A DNA stretch of 8,374 nucleotides from an uncultured Methylocystaceae bacterium (GCA_945956975.1 CAMFKC010000073.1:1-8374), one strand, 5' to 3'. Counted from the stretch's first letter, positions 1 through 6,830 are shown. A program made the numbers and translations. The notes: generated by a model not told the origin, from the letters alone.

Positions 1-30
1 CGCTGCGGGTGGCGAAGTAGGTCTTTCAAG

Positions 31-147
31 AATCCTCATCCTGAGGAGCGGGCGAAGCCCGCGTCTCGAAGGATGGCCGCGGAGAGGTTTCTGGTGTCGC
101 CACCCTTCGAGACGCGATGCTGCGCATCGCTCCTCAGGGTGAGGATT
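31..147. repeat. Long imperfect inverted repeat (intergenic palindromic element)
   Basis: The left arm (31-75) and right arm (101-147) are near-perfect reverse complements: outer blocks AATCCTCATCCTGAGGAGCG and CGCTCCTCAGGGTGAGGATT, inner blocks around CGTCTCGAAGGATGG and CCACCCTTCGAGACGCG. Each arm also has a private hairpin: GCGGGC-GAA-GCCCGC at 48-62 and GCGATGC-TGC-GCATCGC at 114-130. The whole could fold into a long stem with side arms. It sits 14 bases past the stop codon of the acyl-CoA dehydrogenase gene. Elements with this CCTCATCCTGAGGAGC / GTCTCGAAGGATG pattern are, as I recall, widespread between genes in Rhizobiales. It has no T-tract, so a role as a simple Rho-independent terminator is not shown. 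Positions 1-30 hold nothing I can identify. Confidence 0.85.
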
Positions 148-161
148 GTTGATGGAGCGGC

Positions 162-1346
162 TCACATCCGCTTCGCAACTTCCTCCAGCATCACTTCCGT
201 CGCGCCGCCGCCGATGGTCAGCACGCGGGCGTCGCGGGCCATGCGCTCGATCGGCGTGCCGCGCATGAAGCCCGTGCCGCCGTGCAATTGCAGGCAGCCG
301 TGGACGACTTCGTTCAGGACTTCGGGCGATAGCGCTTTCACCATCGAGACCTCGCGCACGCAATCCTTGCCTTCCGCCGCGAGTTCCGCCGCCTGATAGG
401 CGAGCGCACGCGCCGCCGCCGTCTTGGCGGCGAGGCTCGCCAGCTTCTGGCGCACCGCCTGCTGGTCCCACAGCGAGCCGCCGAAGGCGCGGCGCGTCTT
501 GACGTAGTCGACCGTCAGTTCGATCGCCTTGGCGCTCTCGCCGGCGCAGATGCCGCCGATGCAGATGCGCTCGTTCTGGAACGTGTCCATGATCGAGTAG
601 AAGCCCTTGTTGACCTCGCCGAGCAGCGCGTCCTTGCCCACGCGCACATTTTCGAAAGTCAGGGACGCCGTGTCCGAGCAGAGCCAGCCGTGTTTCTCGA
701 GCTTCACGGCGGAGACGCCGGGCGTGTTGCGCTCGACGATGAAGAGCGAGATGCCGCGGCTGCCCTTGGCTTCCGGATCGGTGCGCGCCGCCACGATCAG
801 CAGATTGCCGTAGACGGCGTTGGTGATGAACATTTTGGAGCCGTCGATCACCCAGTCGTCGCCGTCCCTGCGCGCGCGCGTCTTAAGGCCTGCGACATCG
901 GATCCCGCATGGGCCTCGGTCACGCAGATCGAGCAGATGATTTCGCCGGCCACGATGCCCGGCAGATATTTGGCCTTCTGCGCCGGCGTGCCGCGCAGGG
1001 CGATGTGGCTCGCGGACATGTCCGTCTGCACGAGGACCGAAGAGGTGAAGCCGCCGAAGGTCGAGCGGCCGAGTTCCTCTGCAAACACCATGGACGCGAG
1101 CGGCCCGAGATCGGTGCCGCCGTATTCTGTCGGGTAGCGCATGCCGAGCAGGCCGAGCGCGCCCATCTGGCGATAGATCTCGCGCGGAATTTTGCCCGCC
1201 CGCTCCCATTCCTCGCCGTTCGGCAGGACATTCTCCTCCACGAAACGTCGCACCTGATCGCGCATCTGCACGAGATGTTCCGGCAGGGAGGCGGGATCGG
1301 GAAAACGGAATTCCGCGGCCGCAGCGCCGCGCGCCTGAACGTTCAT
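162..1346 (-). CDS. Acyl-CoA dehydrogenase family flavoprotein
   Basis: This is a 394-residue FAD enzyme that should oxidise an acyl-CoA thioester to the 2,3-enoyl-CoA and pass electrons to electron-transfer flavoprotein. The length is normal for the family. The first signature is seen as VTEAHAGSD (about residues 142-150) and the C-terminal one as QLHGGTGF (353-360). At the site where medium- and short-chain enzymes carry the catalytic glutamate, this protein reads IGGGATE (378-384), with glycine in the key place. A glutamate in FQNER (Glu259) lies where isovaleryl-CoA and long-chain dehydrogenases carry their base, so the enzyme is probably active with that geometry. The start at 1346 is chosen because GGAGGA lies just upstream; a start at 1391 would add 15 residues without such a site. 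The gene diverges from the crotonase gene and shares its operator region. Substrate unknown; branched-chain, long-chain or aromatic-derived acyl-CoAs are all possible. Confidence 0.93.
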   Translation of the reverse strand: MNVQARGAAAAEFRFPDPASLPEHLVQMRDQVRRFVEENVLPNGEEWERAGKIPREIYRQMGALGLLGMRYPTEYGGTDLGPLASMVFAEELGRSTFGGFTSSVLVQTDMSASHIALRGTPAQKAKYLPGIVAGEIICSICVTEAHAGSDVAGLKTRARRDGDDWVIDGSKMFITNAVYGNLLIVAARTDPEAKGSRGISLFIVERNTPGVSAVKLEKHGWLCSDTASLTFENVRVGKDALLGEVNKGFYSIMDTFQNERICIGGICAGESAKAIELTVDYVKTRRAFGGSLWDQQAVRQKLASLAAKTAAARALAYQAAELAAEGKDCVREVSMVKALSPEVLNEVVHGCLQLHGGTGFMRGTPIERMARDARVLTIGGGATEVMLEEVAKRM

Positions 1347-1398
1347 GTGTCCTCCCGCGGGCGCTCTGGACGCGGCGCCCATTGTGGCCAATAATAAT

Positions 1399-1418
1399 TA
1401 AACCGAGCGTCCGGTTTA
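1399..1418. promoter_or_regulatory. Palindromic operator candidate between divergent acyl-CoA genes
   Basis: The 20 bases TAAACCGAGCGTCCGGTTTA contain a perfect 7-base inverted repeat (TAAACCG / CGGTTTA) around a 6-base spacer with a symmetrical CG centre. It lies in the 105-base gap between the divergent acyl-CoA dehydrogenase and crotonase starts, 53 bases from one and 34 from the other, where it would overlap the promoters. Sites with CCG/CGG half-sites of this size are typical for TetR-family repressors, several of which sense acyl-CoA. Next to it is an AT-rich stretch (1390-1402), unusual in this GC-rich sequence and suited to a -10 region, but I could not fix a convincing -35/-10 pair on either strand. 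No regulator gene is in the window. Confidence 0.65.
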
Positions 1419-1451
1419 TGCAATGCGGACGAGCAAGAAGGCAGGGCGGAC

Positions 1452-2228
1452 ATGTCGATGGTGATTTCGGAGACGCGCGGCGCCGTGGCCGTGCTCACGC
1501 TCAACAATCCCACGCAATACAACGCGCTGGCCTGGGGCATGCTCGCCGACCTCAATCGCGCGCTGGATGCGGCGGTCGCCGACAGCGACGTGCGCGCGAT
1601 CCTGCTGACGGGCGCCGGCAAGGGTTTTTGCTCCGGCGCGCAGTTCGGCGGCGAGACCTTCGACATGGGCGAGAAGATCGCCGACACGATGCGCACGCAT
1701 CTGACGCCCGTGATCGAGAAGATGCGCGCGTCGCCCAAGCCCATCGTGAACGCGATCAATGGCCCCTCAGCCGGCGCAGGGGTCGGCATCGCGCTCGCGG
1801 GCGATGTTGTGATCGCTGCGCGTTCGGCGAAATTCATCCTCTCCTTCGTGCGCCTCGGCGCGACGCTCGACGGCGGCACGTCGATGTTCCTGCAACGCGC
1901 GATCGGCGTGGCGCGTGCGCGCGTGCTGGCGCTGACCGGCGAGCCGTTATCCGCCGAGCAGGCGGCGGACTGGGGCCTCATCTGGAAGTGCGTCGATGAT
2001 GCCGTGCTGATGGAAGAGGCGACGGCGATGGCGCAAAAGCTCGCCGCCGGCGCGCCGCTGTCGATGGCGGCGATCAAGGCGCAGTTCGACGCGGCCTGGG
2101 ATGCTGGCCTTGCCGAGACGCTGGAGCGCGAGGCCGTGGATCAGGCCGCCGCCTTCCGCACGCAAGACCTGCGCGAAGGCGCGGCGGCCTTCGTCGAGAA
2201 GCGCGCGCCGAAATTCGCGGGGCGCTGA
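1452..2228 (+). CDS. Crotonase (enoyl-CoA hydratase/isomerase) family protein, PaaG-like
   Basis: This 258-residue protein has the crotonase fold, which binds CoA thioesters and stabilises an oxyanion with two backbone amides. The oxyanion-hole segments are GFCSGAQF (58-65) and NGPSAGAGVG (103-112). Aligned by eye with mitochondrial enoyl-CoA hydratase, both catalytic glutamates are missing: Glu144 falls on Gly112 and Glu164 on a phenylalanine/serine stretch (SFVRLG, 131-136). An aspartate (Asp140, in GATLDGG) sits where 1,2-epoxyphenylacetyl-CoA isomerase PaaG has its catalytic Asp, and SAKFILSFVRLG and LTGEPLSAEQAADWGLIW also resemble PaaG. An isomerase, or a related double-bond or ring-expansion reaction, is therefore likelier than simple hydration. 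The start has only a weak GGGCGG site; a second ATG two codons on is possible. The gene is probably co-transcribed with the quinone reductase gene 5 bases downstream. Confidence 0.9.
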   Translation: MSMVISETRGAVAVLTLNNPTQYNALAWGMLADLNRALDAAVADSDVRAILLTGAGKGFCSGAQFGGETFDMGEKIADTMRTHLTPVIEKMRASPKPIVNAINGPSAGAGVGIALAGDVVIAARSAKFILSFVRLGATLDGGTSMFLQRAIGVARARVLALTGEPLSAEQAADWGLIWKCVDDAVLMEEATAMAQKLAAGAPLSMAAIKAQFDAAWDAGLAETLEREAVDQAAAFRTQDLREGAAAFVEKRAPKFAGR

Positions 2229-2233
2229 CCAGC

Positions 2234-2971
2234 ATGAAAGTTCTCATCGTCTACGCGCAACCCGAGCCGAAGTCGTTCAACGCAGCCATGCTGCGCGTCG
2301 CGCGCGAGACGCTGGAGGGCGCGGGGCACGAGGTGCGCGTGTCGGACCTCTACGCCATGGGCTTCAATCCCGTCGCCAGCGCAGCCGATTTTTCCGGCCG
2401 GCGCTTTCCCGATCACCTGCAATACGACCGCGAGCAGAAGCACGCGCGGGCGAATGATCTGTTCTCGCCCGACATTGCGGCGGAGATCGAGAAGCTCCTG
2501 TGGTGCGATTTCCTGATCCTGCAGTTTCCGCTCTGGTGGTTCTCGGTTCCCGCGATCATGAAGGGCTGGTTCGACCGGGTGCTGGTGAATGGCGTCGCCT
2601 ATGGCGCCGGCATGCGCTACGACACGGGCGGCCTGCGTGGCCGGCGCGCGATGATCGCCACTTCGACGGCGGCCTATCCAGGCATGTGCGCGCCAGACGG
2701 CCTGGTCGGCGACCTGGATGTGGTGCTGTGGCCGCTGCAGAACGGCACGCTCGCCTACACCGGGTTCGACGTGCTCGCGCCCTTCGTCGCGCATTCCGTC
2801 AATTACGTCGAGCCGGAACGCCGCACGCAATATCTCGCGGACTATGCGGCGCGCCTGCGCCGCGTCGAAGGCGAAGAGCCTATGTTCTTCCACCGCCTCG
2901 CCGATTTCGGGCCGGACTGGCGGCTGAAGCCCGAAATCGAACCCCGCGCCGCGGGCCAGCGCAGGCGATAG
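2234..2971 (+). CDS. NAD(P)H:quinone oxidoreductase, flavodoxin-like fold (NQO family)
   Basis: This 245-residue protein belongs to the flavodoxin-2 / NAD(P)H dehydrogenase (quinone) family, which uses FAD or FMN for two-electron reduction of quinones and related electrophiles. The N-terminal strand and phosphate-binding loop read VLIVYAQPEPKSFN (3-16). The hallmark segment QFPLWWFSVPAIMKGWFDR (97-115) parallels QFPLQWFGVPAILKGWFER of human NQO1, and the LWPLQNGTL stretch (165-173) also matches. By eye, the NQO1 hydride-relay residues Tyr155 and His161 correspond here to Cys152 and Val158, so the mechanism or electron acceptor may differ. No signal peptide or membrane segment is seen, so it should be cytoplasmic. 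The ATG lies 5 bases after the crotonase stop codon and a GGGG stretch in the end of that gene can serve as ribosome-binding site, which suggests translational coupling. A role in reducing a quinone or enone made by the same pathway is inferred. Confidence 0.88.
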   Translation: MKVLIVYAQPEPKSFNAAMLRVARETLEGAGHEVRVSDLYAMGFNPVASAADFSGRRFPDHLQYDREQKHARANDLFSPDIAAEIEKLLWCDFLILQFPLWWFSVPAIMKGWFDRVLVNGVAYGAGMRYDTGGLRGRRAMIATSTAAYPGMCAPDGLVGDLDVVLWPLQNGTLAYTGFDVLAPFVAHSVNYVEPERRTQYLADYAARLRRVEGEEPMFFHRLADFGPDWRLKPEIEPRAAGQRRR

Positions 2972-3013
2972 ACCGCTTTCATTCAAGAAGTTTAGCGAAA
3001 ACAGCGGCTTGGC

Positions 3014-3088
<75 letters not shown>

Positions 3089-3126
3089 GTTGCGTCGTGC
3101 GCGGCGGGGCCGGCGCGGACGGCGCG

Positions 3127-3155
3127 CTTGTGCCACAGCGATGCGGGCATGACAA
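3127..3155 (-). promoter_or_regulatory. Possible promoter of the tRNA-Thr gene
   Basis: On the minus strand TTGTCA (3150-3155, five of six matches to the -35 consensus) is followed after exactly 17 bases by CACAAG (3127-3132, three of six matches to -10). It lies about 38 bases before the mature tRNA 5' end, a normal distance for a tRNA leader. This is a match by eye; the -10 is weak. Confidence 0.4.
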
Positions 3156-3273
3156 GCGTGGGTCGGCGCAGGCCGAATTGGCCTCGACGGCGCCCGCCGC
3201 CCGGCCAGCAGCTTGCAGGCGGCGGCCTTGGCTTCTAAACATGCGCCGGATCAAATCGGGGGGCTGGGCCCGC

Positions 3274-3474
3274 ATGAGCAAGGCCGGCGCAAAAGGCGGT
3301 TCGGGGCGGGACCAGCGTCTGGCCAGCGCCCTCCGCGACAATCTGCGACGACGCAAGCAGGCGAGCCGTCCGGAAGGCGGGTCGGCGCAGGCACCCCGCG
3401 CGGACGAAGCCGGCGGGGGGTGCGAAAAAGCAGCACCATCCGAGAAACCGGCAGGCGGCGGTCGCAACAGCTAG
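3274..3474 (+). CDS. Small basic protein of unknown function (uncertain gene)
   Basis: This frame would encode 66 residues: a polar, glycine-rich start (MSKAGAKGGSGRDQR), an arginine-rich, probably helical segment (LASALRDNLRRRKQASR, 16-32), and a Gly/Ala/Pro/Glu-rich tail likely to be disordered. Short alphaproteobacterial proteins with a similar 'LRxNLRRRK' core exist as I recall, which favours a real gene, but I cannot name a family. The start is unsettled: ATG at 3274 has only a G-run 10 bases upstream, and ATG at 3241 (11 residues longer) has no ribosome-binding site. The frame stays open upstream to 3097 through very GC-rich sequence, so chance is a real alternative. It reads in the same direction as murA, which begins 114 bases later. 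If it is not a gene, 3089-3588 is a 500-base stretch whose only other content I can point to is the promoter and hairpins listed separately. Confidence 0.45.
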   Translation: MSKAGAKGGSGRDQRLASALRDNLRRRKQASRPEGGSAQAPRADEAGGGCEKAAPSEKPAGGGRNS

Positions 3475-3486
3475 TTTCGCCCTTGG

Positions 3487-3510
3487 CCCGCCACAATGCG
3501 ACGGGTTTTT
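3487..3510 (+). terminator. Weak terminator-like hairpin before murA
   Basis: CCCG (3487-3490) pairs with CGGG (3502-3505), with one further pair after a mismatch, and is followed directly by five T residues (3506-3510). It comes 12 bases after the stop codon of the small frame ending at 3474. The stem is very short, so this is a tentative call. A second hairpin in the murA leader, GGCGGG-ATCG-CCCGCC (3526-3541), has no T-tract. Confidence 0.25.
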
Positions 3511-3588
3511 GACGAGGCGTATTTCGGCGGGATCGCCCGCCAGCAGGACTTGAGGGGCAGCCCGACCGCGCCCCGGAAGCGAGGGTTG

Positions 3589-4881
3589 ATGGATCGCATT
3601 CGCATCGTCGGCGGCCACCGTCTCAACGGGACCATTCCGATTTCCGGCGCCAAGAACGCCGCCCTGCCGCTGATGATCGCCTCGCTCCTGACAGAGGGCA
3701 CGCTGACGCTGGAGAACCTGCCGCGGCTGGCCGACGTCTCGCAGCTCGCGCGTATCCTGGCCAACCACGGCGTCGACTACACGATCGAGGGCAAGCGCTC
3801 CGGCGATTCGGACACACAGGGCCAGACGGTCCACCTGGCCGCCCGCCAGATCGTCGACACGACGGCGCCTTATGATCTCGTCTCCAAGATGCGCGCCTCC
3901 TTCTGGGTGCTGGCGCCGCTGGTCGCGCGCATGGGCGAGGCCAAGGTCTCGCTGCCCGGCGGTTGCGCCATCGGCACGCGCCCGGTCGACCTGTTGCTGA
4001 TGGCCATGAAGGACCTCGGCGCCGAGATCGAGATCGAGGGCGGCTACGCCATTGCGCGCGCCAAGAACGGCCTGAAGGGCGGCGACATCAATTTCCCGAA
4101 GGTCACGGTCGGCGGCACGCACACCGCCTTGATGGGCGCGAGCCTGGCGCATGGGACGACCGTCATCCACAACGCCGCGCGCGAGCCGGAGATCGTCGAT
4201 CTCGCGGAATGCCTGATGAAGATGGGCGCGAAGATCAAGGGCGCGGGCACCAAGACCATAGAGATCGAGGGCGTCGCCCGCCTCAACGGCGCCCGCCACG
4301 CGGTCCTGCCGGACCGCATCGAGACCGGCACCTACGCCATGGCGGTGGCCATGACCGGCGGCGACGTGCTGCTGCAGGGCGCCCGCGCCGACCTGCTACA
4401 GGCGGCCCTCGACGTGATCGAGCAGACCGGCGCGAAATGCGTCCAGACCAACGACGGCGTGCGCGTGACCCGCAACGGCGGGCCGATCCAGCCGGTGGAC
4501 GTGACGACCGAGCCCTATCCGGGCTTCCCGACCGACCTGCAGGCCCAGCTCATGGCGCTGGTGACCAGGGCGAACGGTACGTCCCGCATCACCGAGACGA
4601 TCTTCGAGAACCGCTTCATGCATGTGTCCGAACTCGCCCGCTTCGGCGCGCAGATCCGGCTGGACGGCGACACGGCCATCATCGAGGGCGTGGAAAAGCT
4701 GAAGGGCGCCCCCGTCATGGCGACCGACCTGCGCGCCTCCGTTTCGCTCGTCATCGCCGCGCTGGCGGCCGAAGGCGAGACGACGGTCAACCGCGTCTAC
4801 CACCTCGACCGCGGCTTCGAGGCGCTGGAGAAGAAACTCGGCGCCTGCGGGGCCGAGGTGGAGCGCATCTCGGCGGGTTGA
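3589..4881 (+). CDS. murA: UDP-N-acetylglucosamine 1-carboxyvinyltransferase MurA
   Basis: This cytoplasmic enzyme transfers enolpyruvate from phosphoenolpyruvate to UDP-GlcNAc, the first committed step of peptidoglycan synthesis. The 430 residues match the usual length. Key residues are in place: Lys22 and Asn23 in SGAKNAALP, the catalytic Cys126 in LPGGCAIGTRPVDL (the equivalent of E. coli Cys115, so the protein should be fosfomycin-sensitive at this residue), Asp316 in PGFPTDLQ, Arg382 in ATDLRAS and Arg408 in YHLDRGFE. The start at 3589 gives the standard N-terminus MDRIRIVGG and has GAGGG three bases upstream; an upstream ATG at 3496 would add 31 residues with no such site. It is the first gene of a rightward cluster. 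A long inverted repeat begins three bases after its stop codon and may define the 3' end of its transcript. Confidence 0.98.
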   Translation: MDRIRIVGGHRLNGTIPISGAKNAALPLMIASLLTEGTLTLENLPRLADVSQLARILANHGVDYTIEGKRSGDSDTQGQTVHLAARQIVDTTAPYDLVSKMRASFWVLAPLVARMGEAKVSLPGGCAIGTRPVDLLLMAMKDLGAEIEIEGGYAIARAKNGLKGGDINFPKVTVGGTHTALMGASLAHGTTVIHNAAREPEIVDLAECLMKMGAKIKGAGTKTIEIEGVARLNGARHAVLPDRIETGTYAMAVAMTGGDVLLQGARADLLQAALDVIEQTGAKCVQTNDGVRVTRNGGPIQPVDVTTEPYPGFPTDLQAQLMALVTRANGTSRITETIFENRFMHVSELARFGAQIRLDGDTAIIEGVEKLKGAPVMATDLRASVSLVIAALAAEGETTVNRVYHLDRGFEALEKKLGACGAEVERISAG

Positions 4882-4884
4882 ACG

Positions 4885-4950
4885 GGACCGCGAGCCTTCA
4901 GGCTCGCTTTTCCGCTCGCGGAGGCCGGCGAGCCTGAAGGCTCGCGGTCC
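4885..4950. repeat. Perfect 23-bp inverted repeat (REP-like element), copy 1
   Basis: The arms 4885-4907 and 4928-4950 are perfect 23-base reverse complements separated by 20 bases. Each arm starts or ends with GGACC/GGTCC and holds its own hairpin (GCGAGCC-TTCA-GGCTCGC in the left arm). The loop contains a further small palindrome, CCGCTCGCGG (4912-4921). It starts three bases after the murA stop codon. A second copy with almost the same arms is at 7837-7897. The stem is strong enough to act as a transcript end or RNA-stabilising structure, but no T-tract follows, so intrinsic termination is not evident. Confidence 0.92.
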
Positions 4951-5003
4951 ATTGCCCTTGCCCTGCCGACCCGCCGCCCCCACATGGCGTGGACGAGGCC
5001 GCC

Positions 5004-5477
5004 ATGCAAAAATCCTGTCCCGACAGCGAAAATCCGCTCCGCCTGATCGCCTTCGATGCGGAGGACCTCGAGGTCGTCTCCGCTCACCTGCAGGACGCCC
5101 TCGTGCGGGTCGGCGACATGGCCTGGTTGCCGGAGCAAAACCGGTTCGTGCTGGGCCTCTCCCGATTTGACTGGGTCTCCGCGGAGGCCGGCCAGTGCGA
5201 GCGGGCGGTTGCGGCGCTGGAATTCCAGCGCGTGCGCACGGTGCGGCAGAACGGCGTGCCCCAGCGCGAGCCCAATACGGTCCTCAACCTGCTGGCCATT
5301 GCCTTCGAATCGGGCGAGTCCCCTTCGGGCCACATCATCCTCACCTTTTCCGGCGGCGCGGCGCTGCGGCTGGACGTGGAATGCCTCGAGGCGCATCTGA
5401 CCGACCTCGGCCCCCGCTGGACGGCCAAATCGCGGCCCGGCCACGCGCTTGACGCGGGCGCCACTCAAGGGTCATGA
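5004..5477 (+). CDS. DUF2948 family protein
   Basis: This 157-residue protein is recognised as DUF2948, a family I know from alphaproteobacteria, commonly between murA and hisD. Characteristic stretches are LRLIAFDAEDLEVVSAHLQD (from about residue 13), RFVLGLSRFDW, VLNLLAIAFE, ILTFSGGAALRLDVECLEAHLTDLG and the tail RWTAKSRPGH. No catalytic motif, signal peptide or membrane helix is visible, and the function is unknown. The ATG at 5004 is chosen because GAGG lies five bases upstream; a GTG at 4989, five codons earlier in the same frame, has no ribosome-binding site. The gene ends 51 bases before hisD. Whether it has its own promoter after the inverted repeat at 4885-4950 cannot be told. Confidence 0.9.
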   Translation: MQKSCPDSENPLRLIAFDAEDLEVVSAHLQDALVRVGDMAWLPEQNRFVLGLSRFDWVSAEAGQCERAVAALEFQRVRTVRQNGVPQREPNTVLNLLAIAFESGESPSGHIILTFSGGAALRLDVECLEAHLTDLGPRWTAKSRPGHALDAGATQGS

Positions 5478-5528
5478 CCTGACGGACCTTTGCCGGGCGC
5501 TTTCTGCCGCCCGATTCCGGAGCTGAAC

Positions 5529-6830
5529 ATGACCCTGCGGCTCGACGCCACGGCCGCCGATTTCGACGCGCGTTTTGCCGAGCTTCTCGCCATGAAGCGC
5601 GAAGTCTCGGAGGATGTCGATTCCGCCGCCCGCGCCATCATCGCCGACGTCGTCGCGCGTGGCGACGAAGCCCTCATCGAACTGTCCAGGAAATTCGACC
5701 GGATCGACCTTGGCCAACGCGGCCTCGCGATCGGCAAGGCCGAAGTGGAAGCAGCCGTCGCCGCCTGCCCGAAGGCCGCGCTCGATGCGCTCGACGTGGC
5801 GCATGGCCGCATCGTCGCCTTCCACGAGCGTCAGAAGCCGCAGGACCTCCGCTTTACCGACGAGGCCGGCGTCGAGCTCGGCTGGCGCTGGACGGCGGTG
5901 GAAGCTGTCGGCCTCTACGTGCCCGGCGGCACGGCCTCCTATCCGTCATCCGTGCTGATGAACGCTGTGCCCGCCAAGGTGGCCGGCGTGCCGCGCGTGG
6001 TGATGGTGGTGCCGACCCCCGACGGCGCGATCGACCCGCTGGTGCTGGCCGCGGCCTCGCGCGCGGGCGTCGACGAGATCTACCGCATCGGCGGGGCGCA
6101 GGCCGTCGCCGCGCTGGCCTATGGCACGAAGACGATCAAGCCCGTCGCCAAGATCGTCGGTCCCGGCAACGCCTTCGTCGCGGCGGCCAAGCGCCGCGTC
6201 TTCGGCCAGGTCGGCATCGACATGATCGCCGGCCCCTCGGAAGTGCTGGTCATCGCGGACGCCAGCGCCAATCCCGCCTGGATCGCGGCCGACTTGCTCG
6301 CGCAGGCGGAGCACGACACGGCTGCCCAGAGCATCCTCATCACCGACAGCGCAGACCTCGCGCGCGACGTCGAGCGCGCCGTAGAAGCCCAGCTCACCAC
6401 GCTGCCACGCGAAAAGATCGCGCGGGCGAGCTGGAATGATTTCGGTGCGACCATCGTGGTGAAGGCGATCGACGACGCGATCCCGCTCGCCGACCGCATC
6501 GCCGCCGAGCATCTCGAAATCATCACGGAAAATCCGGAGGCGCTCGCGTCGCGCATTCGGAACGCCGGGGCGATCTTCCTCGGCGCGCACACGCCCGAAG
6601 CCATCGGCGACTATGTCGGCGGCTCCAACCATGTGCTGCCGACGGCGCGCTCGGCGCGCTTCTCCTCCGGTCTCGGCGTGCTCGACTTCATGAAGCGGAC
6701 GTCGATTCTCAAGTGCTCGCCGCAGTCGCTGAACCTGCTCGGTCCATCCGCGATTGCGCTCGGCGAGGCGGAGCGGCTGGAGGCCCATGCGCGTTCCGTG
6801 GCGATCCGCATCAACAGGGGCGCGGCATGA
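5529..6830 (+). CDS. hisD: Histidinol dehydrogenase HisD
   Basis: This enzyme carries out the last two oxidations of histidine synthesis, L-histidinol to L-histidine with two NAD+, and uses one zinc ion per active site. The 433 residues match the family. Recognisable parts are GLYVPGGTASYPSSVLMNAVPAK (about 128-150), the Rossmann-type GGAQAVAALAYGT (188-200), and the signature around VGIDMIAGPSEVLVIAD. Zinc ligands by comparison with the E. coli enzyme are Gln259 and His262 (LAQAEHD), Asp361 (IGDY) and His420 (EAHARS). The catalytic pair is Glu327-His328 (AAEHLE), with His368 in NHVLPT. All are present. The ATG at 5529 has GGAG seven bases upstream. Its stop codon overlaps the UPF0262 start by four bases (ATGA). 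No histidine leader peptide or other his genes are nearby, so regulation by attenuation is not supported here. Confidence 0.98.
   Translation: MTLRLDATAADFDARFAELLAMKREVSEDVDSAARAIIADVVARGDEALIELSRKFDRIDLGQRGLAIGKAEVEAAVAACPKAALDALDVAHGRIVAFHERQKPQDLRFTDEAGVELGWRWTAVEAVGLYVPGGTASYPSSVLMNAVPAKVAGVPRVVMVVPTPDGAIDPLVLAAASRAGVDEIYRIGGAQAVAALAYGTKTIKPVAKIVGPGNAFVAAAKRRVFGQVGIDMIAGPSEVLVIADASANPAWIAADLLAQAEHDTAAQSILITDSADLARDVERAVEAQLTTLPREKIARASWNDFGATIVVKAIDDAIPLADRIAAEHLEIITENPEALASRIRNAGAIFLGAHTPEAIGDYVGGSNHVLPTARSARFSSGLGVLDFMKRTSILKCSPQSLNLLGPSAIALGEAERLEAHARSVAIRINRGAA

Noticed and set aside
3205..3242. TTGCAG-N17-TAAACA as a promoter for the small frame and murA
   Set aside because: Only three of six matches at each box; not better than chance in such sequence.
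3235..4299. Long minus-strand open frame (354 codons) across murA
   Set aside because: It lies antisense to a clearly conserved murA and is rich in Arg/Ala/Gly as expected for a GC-rich shadow frame; no family features.
4885..4950. Inverted repeat as a Rho-independent terminator of murA
   Set aside because: The stem is strong but no T-tract follows on either strand, so I list it as a repeat only.
5478..5528. Histidine leader peptide or riboswitch before hisD
   Set aside because: The gap is only 51 bases, with no run of His codons and no structure beyond the ribosome-binding site.
5946..6788. Minus-strand open frame (280 codons) inside hisD
   Set aside because: Antisense to the conserved hisD and rich in His/Arg/Gly without any domain.
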